A stretch of 64,000 nucleotides of DNA from Bordetella genomosp. 9 (GCF_002261425.1 NZ_NEVJ01000003.1:1922001-1986000), one strand, 5' to 3'. Counted from the first letter of the stretch, positions 1 to 8,408 are shown. The notes: generated by a model not told the origin, from the sequence alone. Made by a program: numbers and translations.

Positions 1-290
1 AGCGTTCGGAACTGCTGCCCGATACGCCGACGGTAGGCGAGACCGTCCCCGGCTATGAGATGACCATCTGGTACGGCGCCTTCGGCCCCAAGGGCACGCC
101 GCCCGACATCGTGGCCAGCCTGAATGCCGCCATGAACAAGACCTTCATGAAGCCGGATATCAAGAAACGCATGCTGGACATGGGCGTGGTACCGGTCGAG
201 ATGACCCCGGACCAGTTCGCCCAGGTACTGCGACGTGACGATGCGAAGTATTCCAAGCTGATCAAGGAGCTTGGCATCACCGTCGAGTGA
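1..290 (+). CDS. Bug-family (TctC-like) solute receptor, C-terminal fragment
   Basis: This is the last ~95 codons of a gene that begins outside the window; it is open in frame from base 3 to the TGA at 288-290. The text LPDTPTVGETVPGYE followed by YGAFGPKGTPPDIV is the characteristic late part of Bug receptors, where the second lobe closes on the ligand. These periplasmic proteins bind small carboxylates for tripartite tricarboxylate transport or sensing. It lies 59 bp upstream of a DapA-superfamily gene on the same strand, so the two may be co-transcribed. The family is clear; the ligand cannot be told. Confidence 0.9.
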   Translation, partial: RSELLPDTPTVGETVPGYEMTIWYGAFGPKGTPPDIVASLNAAMNKTFMKPDIKKRMLDMGVVPVEMTPDQFAQVLRRDDAKYSKLIKELGITVE

Positions 291-349
291 ACCAGCCCGG
301 CGCGGACCCAGGTTCGCGCCTCCCCCCATATCGTTAAAGGAGCATGTCA

Positions 350-1261
350 ATGTCGATACGTTGGAAAGGGGTCTTCCCCGCCGTTACCACCAAGCTCAAG
401 CCGGACTACACGCTGGATGTCCCCGCCATAGGCGCGGGCCTGGAACGCCTCATCGAAAATGGTGTCAGCGGCGTCGTGATGATGGGCATGGTGGGCGAGA
501 ATGCCCAGCTTACACCGGACGAGAAGATCACCGTCCTGAAGACCGCCAAGGAAGTGATCAAGGGCCGCATCCCCATCATCTCCGGCCTGGCGGAAACCAG
601 TACGGAACGTGCGGTCGCCTACGCGCGCGAAGCGGAACGGATAGGCGTCGACGGGCTGATGGTGTTCCCCGCGCTGACCTACAAATCCGACGCGCGCGAA
701 ACGATCGCCTTCTACAAGACCGTTGCCCAGGCGTCCGGGCTGTCGATCCTGCTGTACAACAACCCGCGAGGCTACGGCGTCGACCTGGTGCCTGACGTCA
801 TCGCCGAGCTGCTGGCCGAACCCACCATCGAGGCCATCAAGGAAGAGTCGTACGACACCACGCGCGTCACCGATCTGGTCTCGCGCTTTGGCGATCGGCT
901 CGCCGTGGTTTGCGGCGTCGACGACCTGATCGTCGAAAGCGTGGCGCTCGGCGCCCAGGCCTGGGTGTCCGGCATGGCCAATGCGCTCCCCCGGCAATCG
1001 GTGGAACTGCTCAATCTCGCGCTGGAAAACGACTACGCCCGCGCGCGCAAGCTGTACGGCGCGCTGATCCCGCTTTTCCATCTCGATACGGTGGTCAAGC
1101 TGGTCCAGCATATCAAGCTGGCGGAAAGCATCGTCTCAGGCTCGGCGGAAACGGTAAAGCCGCCGCGGCTGAACCTGGAAGGCGCGGAGCGGGAGAAGAC
1201 CATCGCCATCGTCAGGAAGACGCTCGCCGACCTGAAGGCGCTGGGCTACCAGGACCACTGA
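350..1261 (+). CDS. Dihydrodipicolinate synthase/N-acetylneuraminate lyase superfamily aldolase
   Basis: A 303-residue TIM-barrel class I aldolase or dehydratase. The Schiff-base lysine is about K164 (IEAIKEES), and the catalytic tyrosine about Y136 lies in YNNPRGYG, matching Y133/K161 of DapA. The pyruvate-carboxylate loop reads G-M-V-G-E at ~46-50, whereas DapA has G-T-T-G-E, so lysine biosynthesis is unlikely and a catabolic 2-oxo-acid substrate is more plausible. The start at 350 is preferred because the AAAGGAG at 336-342 lies 7 bases upstream; the ATG at 344 is too close to it. Its 3' end overlaps the convergent LysR gene by 50 bp. The substrate is unknown. Confidence 0.88.
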   Translation: MSIRWKGVFPAVTTKLKPDYTLDVPAIGAGLERLIENGVSGVVMMGMVGENAQLTPDEKITVLKTAKEVIKGRIPIISGLAETSTERAVAYAREAERIGVDGLMVFPALTYKSDARETIAFYKTVAQASGLSILLYNNPRGYGVDLVPDVIAELLAEPTIEAIKEESYDTTRVTDLVSRFGDRLAVVCGVDDLIVESVALGAQAWVSGMANALPRQSVELLNLALENDYARARKLYGALIPLFHLDTVVKLVQHIKLAESIVSGSAETVKPPRLNLEGAEREKTIAIVRKTLADLKALGYQDH

Positions 1262-2153
1262 CCGCCAGGACGCGCGCCACCTCCAGCAAGGAATGCAACG
1301 CCGGGTTCGAGTCGTTCTCGCGCCATGCGAGCGATACCTCCTGGTCCAGATAAGGCGTCTGGTCGGAGATCGGCACGTAGCAGACCTTGGGGTGGATCAG
1401 CGACGTCAGATTGCCCGATACCAGCGCGACCGACAGCCCCGCCGCGATCAGGCAGATGACGCTGGCGACCTGCGAACACTCCTGTTCAATGCTCGGATAG
1501 AAACCCGCCGCGCCGCAGACCGCGATCAGCTGCGCGTGCGCGGCGGGCACTTTTTCGCGCGAAAACGAGACGAAGGACTCGCCCGCCAACTGCTTCAGGG
1601 CGATGCGCTTGCGGCCGGCCAGCGGATGGCTGGCCGATAGCGCGACGACCAGCCGGTCGCGCTGGTAGGCCCGCGTCCGTATCTGCGGCGCGGCGACCGG
1701 CAGCGGCGTGCGCAGCATGCCGACGTCCAGGGCCCGTCCCTGGATCTGCTCCAGCTGGTCCTTGGTCGTCATCTCCACGACGCGCAACAGCACCTGCGGA
1801 AACTCCTGCCGGAACCGGTTGATCAGTTCCGGCATGAAGCCGTAGCCCACGCTGCCGATGAAGCCTATGCTCAATTGCCCGGTTTCCCCGCTGCTGGCGC
1901 CGCGGGTGCGCTGTATCGCCACCTCTTCGTAGCGCAGCCATTGATAGGCTTCTTCCAGGAACACGGTGCCGGCGGGCGTCAGCGCCACCGAGCGCTTGTT
2001 GCGGACGAACAGCGGCGTGCCGAGGTGGCCCTCCAGCTTCTGTATCGCCTGGCTCAAGGGCGACTGCGCGATACCGGCGCGCAGCGCGGCGCGCCCGTAG
2101 TGCAGTTCCTCCGCGACCGCGATGAACTGCCGGAGCACCCGGCTGTTGATCAT
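1212..2153 (-). CDS. LysR-family transcriptional regulator
   Basis: 313 residues, normal for LysR proteins. The N-terminal winged helix-turn-helix is plain (VAEELHYGRAALRAGIAQSP, then LSQAIQKLE, about residues 12-42), followed by a two-lobed effector-binding domain from about 90. It is divergent from the CoA-transferase/Bug/SDR operand starting at 2256, with only 102 bp between, so it probably regulates that cluster and itself through the palindrome at 2154-2172. The inducer is unknown. Its C-terminal tail (GSPAPSGRRASS) is encoded antisense to the end of the aldolase gene. Confidence 0.93.
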   Translation of the reverse strand: MINSRVLRQFIAVAEELHYGRAALRAGIAQSPLSQAIQKLEGHLGTPLFVRNKRSVALTPAGTVFLEEAYQWLRYEEVAIQRTRGASSGETGQLSIGFIGSVGYGFMPELINRFRQEFPQVLLRVVEMTTKDQLEQIQGRALDVGMLRTPLPVAAPQIRTRAYQRDRLVVALSASHPLAGRKRIALKQLAGESFVSFSREKVPAAHAQLIAVCGAAGFYPSIEQECSQVASVICLIAAGLSVALVSGNLTSLIHPKVCYVPISDQTPYLDQEVSLAWRENDSNPALHSLLEVARVLAVSGPGSPAPSGRRASS

Positions 2154-2172
2154 TAAGATATATCCTATCTTA
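2154..2172. promoter_or_regulatory. Palindromic LysR-type operator candidate
   Basis: A perfect inverted repeat TAAGATA-N5-TATCTTA directly abuts the start codon of the LysR gene, in the gap between divergent genes. Paired AT-rich arms at this position are typical of LysR recognition or autoregulation sites. Assignment to this regulator is inferred from position. Confidence 0.5.
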
Positions 2173-2191
2173 CAGGGCTATAAATTATATG

Positions 2192-2219
2192 TTGGACATG
2201 GAATTTACCCCTTTATAGA
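2192..2219 (+). promoter_or_regulatory. Sigma70-like promoter for the CoA-transferase operon
   Basis: TTGGAC at 2192-2197 and TATAGA at 2214-2219 are separated by 16 bp and lie 37 bp before the ATG at 2256. A GGAG ribosome binding site follows at 2245-2248. The promoter lies just beyond the LysR-type palindrome, as expected for an activated divergent promoter. Confidence 0.45.
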
Positions 2220-2255
2220 CTGCCCTTCCCTATCAGAAGAAGATGGAGCGCCGTC

Positions 2256-3683
2256 ATGCCCGTGTCCCCTGACCTGTCCCAACGCGCCTGCCGGGCCATC
2301 GCGGATCTGCTGGGCGGGGAGCGGCCCTGGGACGAACCGCCCGCCGCCAGGCTGCGTTTCCATGGCGATGCGCCGGCCTTCGATACGCCGCACGCGCTCA
2401 CCCTGTCGGCCGGCGCGGCGATCGGCGCCTATGCACTGACGGTGGAAAAGTGGTGGCACCTGGCCACCGGGCAGCGCCAGACGGTCGCCATCGACTGGAT
2501 GCAGGCCGCGGCGTCCCTGAACCCGGGCCACTTCCAGACCCAGAACGGCTACAGCCTGCCCGCGCTATCGCTGCTGACCGAGCTCAAGGCGGACTTCTAC
2601 CGCACCGCCGACCAGCGCTGGTTCTTTCCCATCGGGTCCTATCCCCACCTGCGCGACGGCGTGCTGGAACTGCTGGACTGCGCCAACACCCCCGCCGCGC
2701 TGGGCCGCGCGATCGGCCGCTGGAAAGCCGACGACCTTGAAACGGCCTTTGAAGAAAAGCGCCTGCCCGGGGTCTACGCGCGCGGCACCGACGAATGGCT
2801 GCGGCATGCGCAAGGCGCGCTGCTGGCACGGCAACCGGTCATCGAGATCACCCGGATCGCCGACAGCGAACCCGAACCCGCCAGGCCCGGCGCCCGACCC
2901 TTGTCGGGACTTCGGGTCCTGGACCTGGGCCACGTCATCGCCGGTCCGGTCGTCGCGCGATCGTTGGCCGAACAGGGGGCCGAGGTCCTGCGCATCACGC
3001 CGCCGATGAACCAGGACCCTTTCCGGCAGACGATAGATACGAATATCGGCAAGCGCTCGGCCTTTCTCGACCTGACGCAGGCGGCCGACCTGCGGCGCGC
3101 GCGCGAACTGATCGGCGGCGCCGACGTGGTCGTGCAATCGTGGCGCCCCGGCACCCTGGCGCGGCGCGGCGTCGGCGCCGAGGACGCCGCCGCCATCCGC
3201 CCCGGCGTGATCTACGTCAGCGTCAGCGCCTTCGGCGATAGCGGCCCCTGGGCCGAACGCGGAGGCTTCGAACAGCTGGGCCAGACCGTCACCGGCATCG
3301 CGATCAGCGAAGGCGTGGCGGGCGGCAAGCCGCGCGTGGTGCCGACGTATCTGCTGAACGACTACCTGACGGGTTATCTGGGCGCGGCCGGCGTCATGCT
3401 GGCATTGATGCGCCGCGCCGTGGAAGGCGGCAGCTACCATGTGAAGGTATCGTTGACGCGGACCTCGATGTGGGTGCAAAGCCTGGGCCTGGAAGCCGGC
3501 CACACTGCTCGCGAAGACCGGCGGCATTTTGCCGAAGGCCTGCTGCCGCTGCTGGACACGCGTCCGTCGGCGTATGGTGTGCTGCAGCAGTTGCCGCCCG
3601 TCGCGCAGTTTTCTCGCACGCGCGCGCATTGGACCTTGCCGCCCGCCCCCAACGGCGCCCATCCCGCGGCGTGGCAGGAGTAG
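2256..3683 (+). CDS. CaiB/BaiF (family III) CoA-transferase-like protein, rearranged
   Basis: 475 residues. Family III enzymes move CoA between carboxylic acids through an aspartyl-CoA intermediate. The motif that normally opens the family (LSGLRVLDLGHVIAGP) appears only at ~216-231. Residues 1-205 resemble the later part of the fold, including WWHLATGQRQTVAID at ~66-80. The second half has the SAFGDSGPWAERGGFEQLGQ segment and ends near GGSYHVKVSLTRTSMW. The position that should hold the catalytic Asp reads Arg or Thr by eye, and the first half has no obvious substitute, so activity is uncertain. It is followed 63 bp later by a Bug receptor, which suggests uptake plus CoA activation of an organic acid. 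Confidence 0.8.
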   Translation: MPVSPDLSQRACRAIADLLGGERPWDEPPAARLRFHGDAPAFDTPHALTLSAGAAIGAYALTVEKWWHLATGQRQTVAIDWMQAAASLNPGHFQTQNGYSLPALSLLTELKADFYRTADQRWFFPIGSYPHLRDGVLELLDCANTPAALGRAIGRWKADDLETAFEEKRLPGVYARGTDEWLRHAQGALLARQPVIEITRIADSEPEPARPGARPLSGLRVLDLGHVIAGPVVARSLAEQGAEVLRITPPMNQDPFRQTIDTNIGKRSAFLDLTQAADLRRARELIGGADVVVQSWRPGTLARRGVGAEDAAAIRPGVIYVSVSAFGDSGPWAERGGFEQLGQTVTGIAISEGVAGGKPRVVPTYLLNDYLTGYLGAAGVMLALMRRAVEGGSYHVKVSLTRTSMWVQSLGLEAGHTAREDRRHFAEGLLPLLDTRPSAYGVLQQLPPVAQFSRTRAHWTLPPAPNGAHPAAWQE

Positions 3684-3746
3684 CCGGACCGCACGACCTG
3701 ACGAGGGCCTCAGCCCCGCATAAATTCAATAACAAGGAGACAGAGC

Positions 3747-4748
3747 ATGAAAAGAATGACGCCACGCGCGAACTTCAGGCTGGCCGCCGGGCTGGCATCG
3801 ATCGCGCTAATCGCCGCGGCGCAGCCCGCCCGCGCCGACGCCCCCTACCCCAACAAGCCCATCACGCTGCTGATCGGCTTCGCCCCCGGCGGCCCGACCG
3901 ACGCCATCGGCCGTGTGCTGTTCAAGCGCGTGTCCGAAATCCTGGACACGCCGATCATCATCGAGAACCGGCCCGGCGCGGGCGGCAACATCGGCACGCA
4001 GGAACTGACGCGCGCCAAGCCCGATGGCTACACCTTGCTGTATGGCACTTCTTCGCTGACGACGGCGCCCGCGCTGTTCAACCGCGCCGACCTCGATCCC
4101 ACCAAGGCCTTCGACGTGGCGGGATGCTCGGTGTCCGTGCCGCTCATCCTGCTGGTCGCCAAGAGCGATCCAGCCGCCAACGCGGAGGATTTCTACAAGG
4201 CGGTCAAGGGCAATCCGGCGAAGTACTTCCAGGGCTCGTCGGGAAATGGCTCGATCGATCACCTGGTGTCCATGGACATCGCCGGCAGGCTGGGCCTGAA
4301 GTTCCAGCACGTGCCGTACAAGGGCAATGGCCCGGCGTTGGCCGACCTTGCCGGCGGCAACGTCAATTTCATGTACTCCGGCTCGTTCAACAGCGCCCTG
4401 CCCATCATCAAGGCCGGCAAGGTCAAGGCCCTGGCCGTGACCTCGGGCCACCGCTCGCAGGCCTTGCCGGATATTCCGTCGCTCAGCGAAAGCGTGCCCG
4501 GGCTGCGCAGCTTCGACGCCGGCACTTGGCAGGTGCTGGCAGCCCCCAAGGGCACGTCGCCCGCCGTGCTGGCAAAGCTGAACGAGGCCATGCAGGCCGC
4601 GATGAAGGACGCCAAGGTCAAGGAGAGCCTGGACTTCCAGGGCGCCGAGCCGATGAACATGGACCAGAAGCAGTGCAACGCCTACATCGGCAAGGAATAC
4701 GAGCGCTGGTCAGGCACCATCAAGCGGCTGGGCCTGAAGTCCGAATAA
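3747..4748 (+). CDS. Bug-family periplasmic solute receptor
   Basis: 333 residues, the usual family length. It has a Sec signal peptide (positive MKRMTPR, hydrophobic LAAGLASIALIAAA, cleavage near ARADA at ~30). The family opening YPNKPITLLIGFAPGG-PTDAIGR and the IENRPGAGGNIGTQ loop follow, then the central HVPYKGNGPALADL segment and the late LAAPKGTSPAVL motif. AAGGAG lies ahead of the ATG. It belongs to the 2256-6637 operon and probably binds an organic acid. No TctA or TctB membrane subunit is nearby, so it must use a distant transporter or act as a sensor. Confidence 0.95.
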   Translation: MKRMTPRANFRLAAGLASIALIAAAQPARADAPYPNKPITLLIGFAPGGPTDAIGRVLFKRVSEILDTPIIIENRPGAGGNIGTQELTRAKPDGYTLLYGTSSLTTAPALFNRADLDPTKAFDVAGCSVSVPLILLVAKSDPAANAEDFYKAVKGNPAKYFQGSSGNGSIDHLVSMDIAGRLGLKFQHVPYKGNGPALADLAGGNVNFMYSGSFNSALPIIKAGKVKALAVTSGHRSQALPDIPSLSESVPGLRSFDAGTWQVLAAPKGTSPAVLAKLNEAMQAAMKDAKVKESLDFQGAEPMNMDQKQCNAYIGKEYERWSGTIKRLGLKSE

Positions 4749-4786
4749 TCCAGAACAATCCAGAAAAACAGACACCGGAGACAACC

Positions 4787-5779
4787 ATGCAAAAGCCACT
4801 CAAGCGTAGGCTGGTGGCCAGCCTCGGCCTGGCAACCGCTCTTTCCGTCGTTGCCGTCCTTCCCGTCGCCGCACAGGCGGCGGATAGCTTTCCGGACAAG
4901 CCCATACACCTCATCGTTCCTTTCCCCCCGGGCGGTGGAACCGACACCCTGGCGCGGGTGCTGGCCGAACGCATCGGCGCGGAACTGAAGACCAACGTCA
5001 TCGTGGAAAACCGGCCGGGCGCCGGCACGGTCGTCGGCAGCGACTACGTCGCGCGCAGCGATCCCAACGGCTACACCATCCTGCTCAATACATCCGCCCA
5101 CGCCATCAACGACACGCTGGTGCCCAAGCTCCCTTACGATACCGAGAAGGCCTTCGCACCCATCGCCATCGTCGGACAGGCGCCGAACGTCGTGGTGGTC
5201 CGGCCGGACAGCCCGTTCAAGACCATGGGCGACATCGCCGCCTACGCCAAGGCGCATCCGGGCAAGCTGACCTTCGGATCGTCGGGCAATGGCACCGCGG
5301 TGCACCTGGCGGCGGCACTGTTCGAAGAAATGGCGCATGTCACGTTGACACACGTTCCCTACAAAGGCGCCAGCCCGGCGATGACCGATCTGGTCGGCGG
5401 CCAAATCGATATGTTCTTCGGCACCGCCGGCGCCGTCACCCCGCTGGTGAAAGCCGGCAAGCTGCGGGCGATCGCCATCACCAGCACGGAACGGTCGCCC
5501 TACTGGCCCGGTATTCCCACGATCGCGGAAACCTATCCTGGCTATACCGCCGACGTCTGGTACGCACTGTTCGCGGCTGCGAAGACCCCGCCCGCCGTGA
5601 TAAACAAACTGAATCACGCCGCCATCGAAGCCACGCAGTCCGACATGTTCAAGCAGCGCATGGGCAGCGAAGGCGTCACCAACAAGCCGAATACGCCCGA
5701 CGATCTCGCCCGCTATGTGCACAAGGAGATCGCGCGCTGGCGCAAGGTCATCAAGGATGGCAATGTGTCCATGGGCTGA
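4787..5779 (+). CDS. Bug-family periplasmic solute receptor
   Basis: 330 residues, second of two tandem Bug receptors in this operon. The signal peptide is MQKPLKRR plus a hydrophobic stretch ending AAQAAD. The family motifs FPDKPIHLIVPFPPGGGTD, ENRPGAGTVVGSD and HVPYKGASPAMTDL are all present. The start is set by the GGAG at 4777-4780 before ATG 4787; the frame is open far upstream but that part is antisense-like and lacks a signal peptide. The two receptors are clearly diverged and not a recent duplication, so they probably differ in ligand. Confidence 0.94.
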   Translation: MQKPLKRRLVASLGLATALSVVAVLPVAAQAADSFPDKPIHLIVPFPPGGGTDTLARVLAERIGAELKTNVIVENRPGAGTVVGSDYVARSDPNGYTILLNTSAHAINDTLVPKLPYDTEKAFAPIAIVGQAPNVVVVRPDSPFKTMGDIAAYAKAHPGKLTFGSSGNGTAVHLAAALFEEMAHVTLTHVPYKGASPAMTDLVGGQIDMFFGTAGAVTPLVKAGKLRAIAITSTERSPYWPGIPTIAETYPGYTADVWYALFAAAKTPPAVINKLNHAAIEATQSDMFKQRMGSEGVTNKPNTPDDLARYVHKEIARWRKVIKDGNVSMG

Positions 5780-5833
5780 ACCCCGCCCACGTCGCCGGGA
5801 GGCTCACATCATCCGCATCGGAAAGGAAATGCC

Positions 5834-6637
5834 ATGAATGAATCGGGAAGGCTCGCCGGCAAGGTCGGCATCATCGTCGGCGGCGGCCAGCAGCCTGGCG
5901 GGACGATAGGCAATGGACGCGCGGTGGCCGAACGCTTCGCGGCCGAGGGCGCCACGCTGCTGATCGTCGACATCAATCCGGAATGGGCGGACGATACGCT
6001 GCAGGCCGTCACCCGGTTGGGCGCGCGGGCGTCGACCCTGCAAGCCGACATCACCAGGGAAGAAGACTGCCGCGCGATCGCCCAGGCCTGCGTCGAACGC
6101 TACCAGCGTATCGACATCCTGCATAACAATGTGGGACGCTCCACGGGCGACCGCCGCACCACGGAGCTGGACGTCGCCGCCTGGGACGCCATCATGGATA
6201 TGAACCTGAAGGGCATGTTCATGACCTGCAAACATGTCCTGCCCACGATGATCGCCCAGCGGTCGGGCTGCATCATCAACGTGTCGTCCACGGCGTCGCT
6301 CGCCGCGCGGCCCACGGTGACCTACAAGACCAGCAAGGGCGCGGTCAACGCGCTGACCCAGCACCTGGCGATGGAAAACGCGCCGCACGGCATACGCGCG
6401 AACGCCCTGCTCCCCGGCCTGATCGATACGCCCATGGCGATCGAGCGGCGCGCGCGCGAACGCGGCGTGCCGCGCGAGCAGGTGCGGGCGGAGCGGGATG
6501 CGCTGGTGCCCCTGGGCCGCATGGGCACCGCCCAGGATGTCGCCAACGCCGCGCTGTTCCTGGCCTCCGACGAGGCGCAGTACATCACCGGGGTGCTGCT
6601 GCCGGTCGACGGCGGACTGCTGGTCAAGCGCGGCTGA
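5834..6637 (+). CDS. SDR-family NAD(P)-dependent oxidoreductase
   Basis: 267 residues, a classical short-chain dehydrogenase. It has HNNVG near 98-101 (usual NNAG), catalytic Ser151/152, and Tyr164-x3-Lys168 (YKTSK). The cofactor loop is unusual: TGxxxGIG is replaced by a longer GGGQQPGGTIGNG at ~16-28. Asp46 after the second strand (IVDIN) favours NAD over NADP. It closes the CoA-transferase/Bug/Bug operon, so it probably oxidises a hydroxy-acid or its CoA ester there. Substrate unknown. Confidence 0.9.
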   Translation: MNESGRLAGKVGIIVGGGQQPGGTIGNGRAVAERFAAEGATLLIVDINPEWADDTLQAVTRLGARASTLQADITREEDCRAIAQACVERYQRIDILHNNVGRSTGDRRTTELDVAAWDAIMDMNLKGMFMTCKHVLPTMIAQRSGCIINVSSTASLAARPTVTYKTSKGAVNALTQHLAMENAPHGIRANALLPGLIDTPMAIERRARERGVPREQVRAERDALVPLGRMGTAQDVANAALFLASDEAQYITGVLLPVDGGLLVKRG

Positions 6638-6654
6638 CGCCATTAACCCGCCGG

Positions 6655-6972
6655 CTACAGCTGTGCCGCGCGCGACCGCGCTGGCGTGGCGTCGGTGAAG
6701 CGGGACACGTCCGCCATGACCTCGGGCACTTCGGCCGAGGAGAACGCCGCCTCCACTGCCGCTTCGTCCGCGAAGATGCATTCACAGATCGCGATCGTCC
6801 CGCGACGATCCTGCGCCGGGAAGAATGCAGCCACGTCGCGCAGGCCGTACCGGCCCCAGCACTTCATTACCAAGGGCAGGTGGCCATTGACGTAGTAGTC
6901 CCGATCGAATCGGGTCTCCGGTGTGCCTTGATAGGTGACATACACCACGACGGTTTTACTGTTGTCAGTCAT
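6655..6972 (-). CDS. EthD-family small protein
   Basis: 105 residues from the ATG at 6972, which has a GGAG about 8 bases upstream. It matches the EthD-type dimeric alpha-beta barrel: a VVVYVTYQGTPETRFDRDYY start and a NGHLPLVMKCWG motif, where the His-Leu-Pro is characteristic. Members are small accessory enzymes or monooxygenase helpers in catabolic clusters; a specific reaction cannot be assigned. It lies 35 bp after the MFS transporter and is probably co-transcribed with it. It converges on the SDR gene with a 17-bp gap. Confidence 0.82.
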   Translation of the reverse strand: MTDNSKTVVVYVTYQGTPETRFDRDYYVNGHLPLVMKCWGRYGLRDVAAFFPAQDRRGTIAICECIFADEAAVEAAFSSAEVPEVMADVSRFTDATPARSRAAQL

Positions 6973-7007
6973 ACATGCTCCAAAGCAACATCGGGTTGGA
7001 TAGCCCG

Positions 7008-8222
7008 TCAGTGTTCTTGCAGGTGGGTGTGCCGCGGGCCGCTCCTGAAACCGTGACCGCGTGCCGACCAGGCGATGGCGAAACCCAGGGCCAGCAGCAG
7101 CGCCATGACCGGCGGGAAAGATCGCGCGCCCCAGGCATCCAGGAGAAGGCCACCCACCAGGCCGCCGCCGGCGATCGCGCTGTTCCACACCACGACGTTC
7201 ATCGACAGGGCCACGTCGGCGCCATCCCCGGCTGCGTCCGCCAAGGCGGTCTGCAACAGCGTGGCCGCCCCACCAAAGGTCAGCCCCCAGATGGCCACCC
7301 CGACGAAGATGGCAACCGGCGTGTACGCCAGCCAGATGAACATCAAGGACACGACGGCGAAGATGGCCAGGCTAGCCAGGACGGTGGCGCGTAGATGACG
7401 ATCGACCCGATGGCCGGCAATGCCGATGGCCACCAGCGCCGCCAGGCCAAAGGTCAGCAGCACCACGTCCACCTGGGCCTCGAGCCCGGCCTGCGCAACG
7501 AAGGGTGCGACGTAGGTATAGAGAATGTTGTGGGCCAGCATCCAGGCCATCACCACGCCGAGGACGGATCGCACGCCGGGCGTCGTGAATACGCGGCGCA
7601 AGGGCAGCTTCACATGTCCCGCCTGGCCGGGATAATCCGGCACCTTCGCCAGCACCCAGACGATCAACGCCAGGGTCAGCCCGGACATCGCGGCGAATGC
7701 GCTGCGCCAGCCCACTGCCGTACCCATCCAGGTACCCAGCGGCACGCCGAGCGACAGTGCGAGGGGCGTGCCGACCATGGCCACCGCCAATGCCTGCCCC
7801 TGTTGGCGCGCCGGCACCATTCGGCGCGCATAGCCGGCCAACAGGCTCCACGCCAGGCCTGCCGACACACCCGCGCAGAATCTGGCGACCAGTGTCAGCC
7901 AGTAGTGTGAGGACAGCGCCGTGATGGTGTTGAACAGCAAGAAGCCCACGATGGCGAGCAATAGCGCGCTGCGCCGCCGCCAGCTCTGGGTGGCGATCGT
8001 CATTGGTATGGCCGCCAGGAGCGAACCCAGTGCGTAGGCTGTCACCGTCTGCCCCGCGAGCGACGTTGATACGCGAAGGCCGCCCGCCATCTGCGGCAAC
8101 AGTCCTGCCGGCAGGGTTTCGGTGATGATGCAGATGAAGCCGGTCATGGCCAACGCCAGCAACCCCGCCAGCGGCAGGCGCTCGTGGCGCGTGGACGTCC
8201 GGGTGGTAGCCGTATTCGTCAC
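7008..8222 (-). CDS. MFS transporter (drug-efflux/sugar-efflux type)
   Basis: 404 residues from the GTG at 8222, with about 12 transmembrane segments. Motif-A-like and TM5 elements of DHA1 exporters can be seen (LAGQTVTAYALGSLLAAIP; LGVPLGTWMGTAVGWRSAF). The start is uncertain. In the same frame an ATG at 8300 would add 26 residues, but it lies inside a palindrome and has no ribosome binding site. The strong AAGGAG at 8272-8277 instead serves an out-of-frame 14-codon ORF whose TGA overlaps this GTG. Three copies of an operator-like element lie upstream, which suggests repression relieved by a ligand. Substrate unknown. Confidence 0.85.
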   Translation of the reverse strand: MTNTATTRTSTRHERLPLAGLLALAMTGFICIITETLPAGLLPQMAGGLRVSTSLAGQTVTAYALGSLLAAIPMTIATQSWRRRSALLLAIVGFLLFNTITALSSHYWLTLVARFCAGVSAGLAWSLLAGYARRMVPARQQGQALAVAMVGTPLALSLGVPLGTWMGTAVGWRSAFAAMSGLTLALIVWVLAKVPDYPGQAGHVKLPLRRVFTTPGVRSVLGVVMAWMLAHNILYTYVAPFVAQAGLEAQVDVVLLTFGLAALVAIGIAGHRVDRHLRATVLASLAIFAVVSLMFIWLAYTPVAIFVGVAIWGLTFGGAATLLQTALADAAGDGADVALSMNVVVWNSAIAGGGLVGGLLLDAWGARSFPPVMALLLALGFAIAWSARGHGFRSGPRHTHLQEH

Positions 8223-8263
8223 GGCATCCTGGCTCGGCAGACAAATGGGCGATGAAGATTCAT
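8219..8263 (-). CDS. Possible 14-codon leader ORF upstream of the MFS gene
   Basis: ATG at 8263, seven to eight bases after a strong AAGGAG, encodes MNLHRPFVCRARMP and stops in a TGA overlapping the GTG at 8222. This is a layout for translational coupling. It may instead mark a frameshift near the 5' end of the MFS gene, since the ribosome binding site is the best one in the region. Confidence 0.35.
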   Translation of the reverse strand: MNLHRPFVCRARMP

Positions 8264-8282
8264 ATGGGTGGCTCCTTAATAA

Positions 8283-8304
8283 ATATATCGATCGATACAT
8301 ATAT
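8283..8304 (-). promoter_or_regulatory. 22-bp near-palindromic operator-like element, copy 1
   Basis: The core TATCGATCGATA at 8286-8297 is a perfect 12-bp palindrome inside an AT-rich 22-bp element. Read on the minus strand it matches copies 2 and 3 at most positions. It sits in the untranslated leader of the MFS transcript. Confidence 0.6.
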
Positions 8305-8386
8305 CGCGAAAAGAAGCGGGTCCATTGATTCGTGCGCGGCGTGGAACGTGTGAGTCTGATGCCTTGCCAGGCCGTGGATGTCCGCC

Positions 8387-8408
8387 ATATATGTACCGAT
8401 CGATATGT
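8387..8408 (+). promoter_or_regulatory. 22-bp operator-like element, copy 2, overlapping the MFS -10
   Basis: Contains ATGTACCGATCGATAT and differs at few positions from copy 1 read in reverse. It overlaps the candidate minus-strand -10 at 8406-8411, the position expected of a repressor operator. Confidence 0.65.

Noticed and set aside
3470..4786. Long upstream extension of the second tandem Bug receptor frame
   Set aside because: It overlaps the end of the CoA-transferase and all of the first Bug gene in another frame. The true start at 4787 has a ribosome binding site and a signal peptide.
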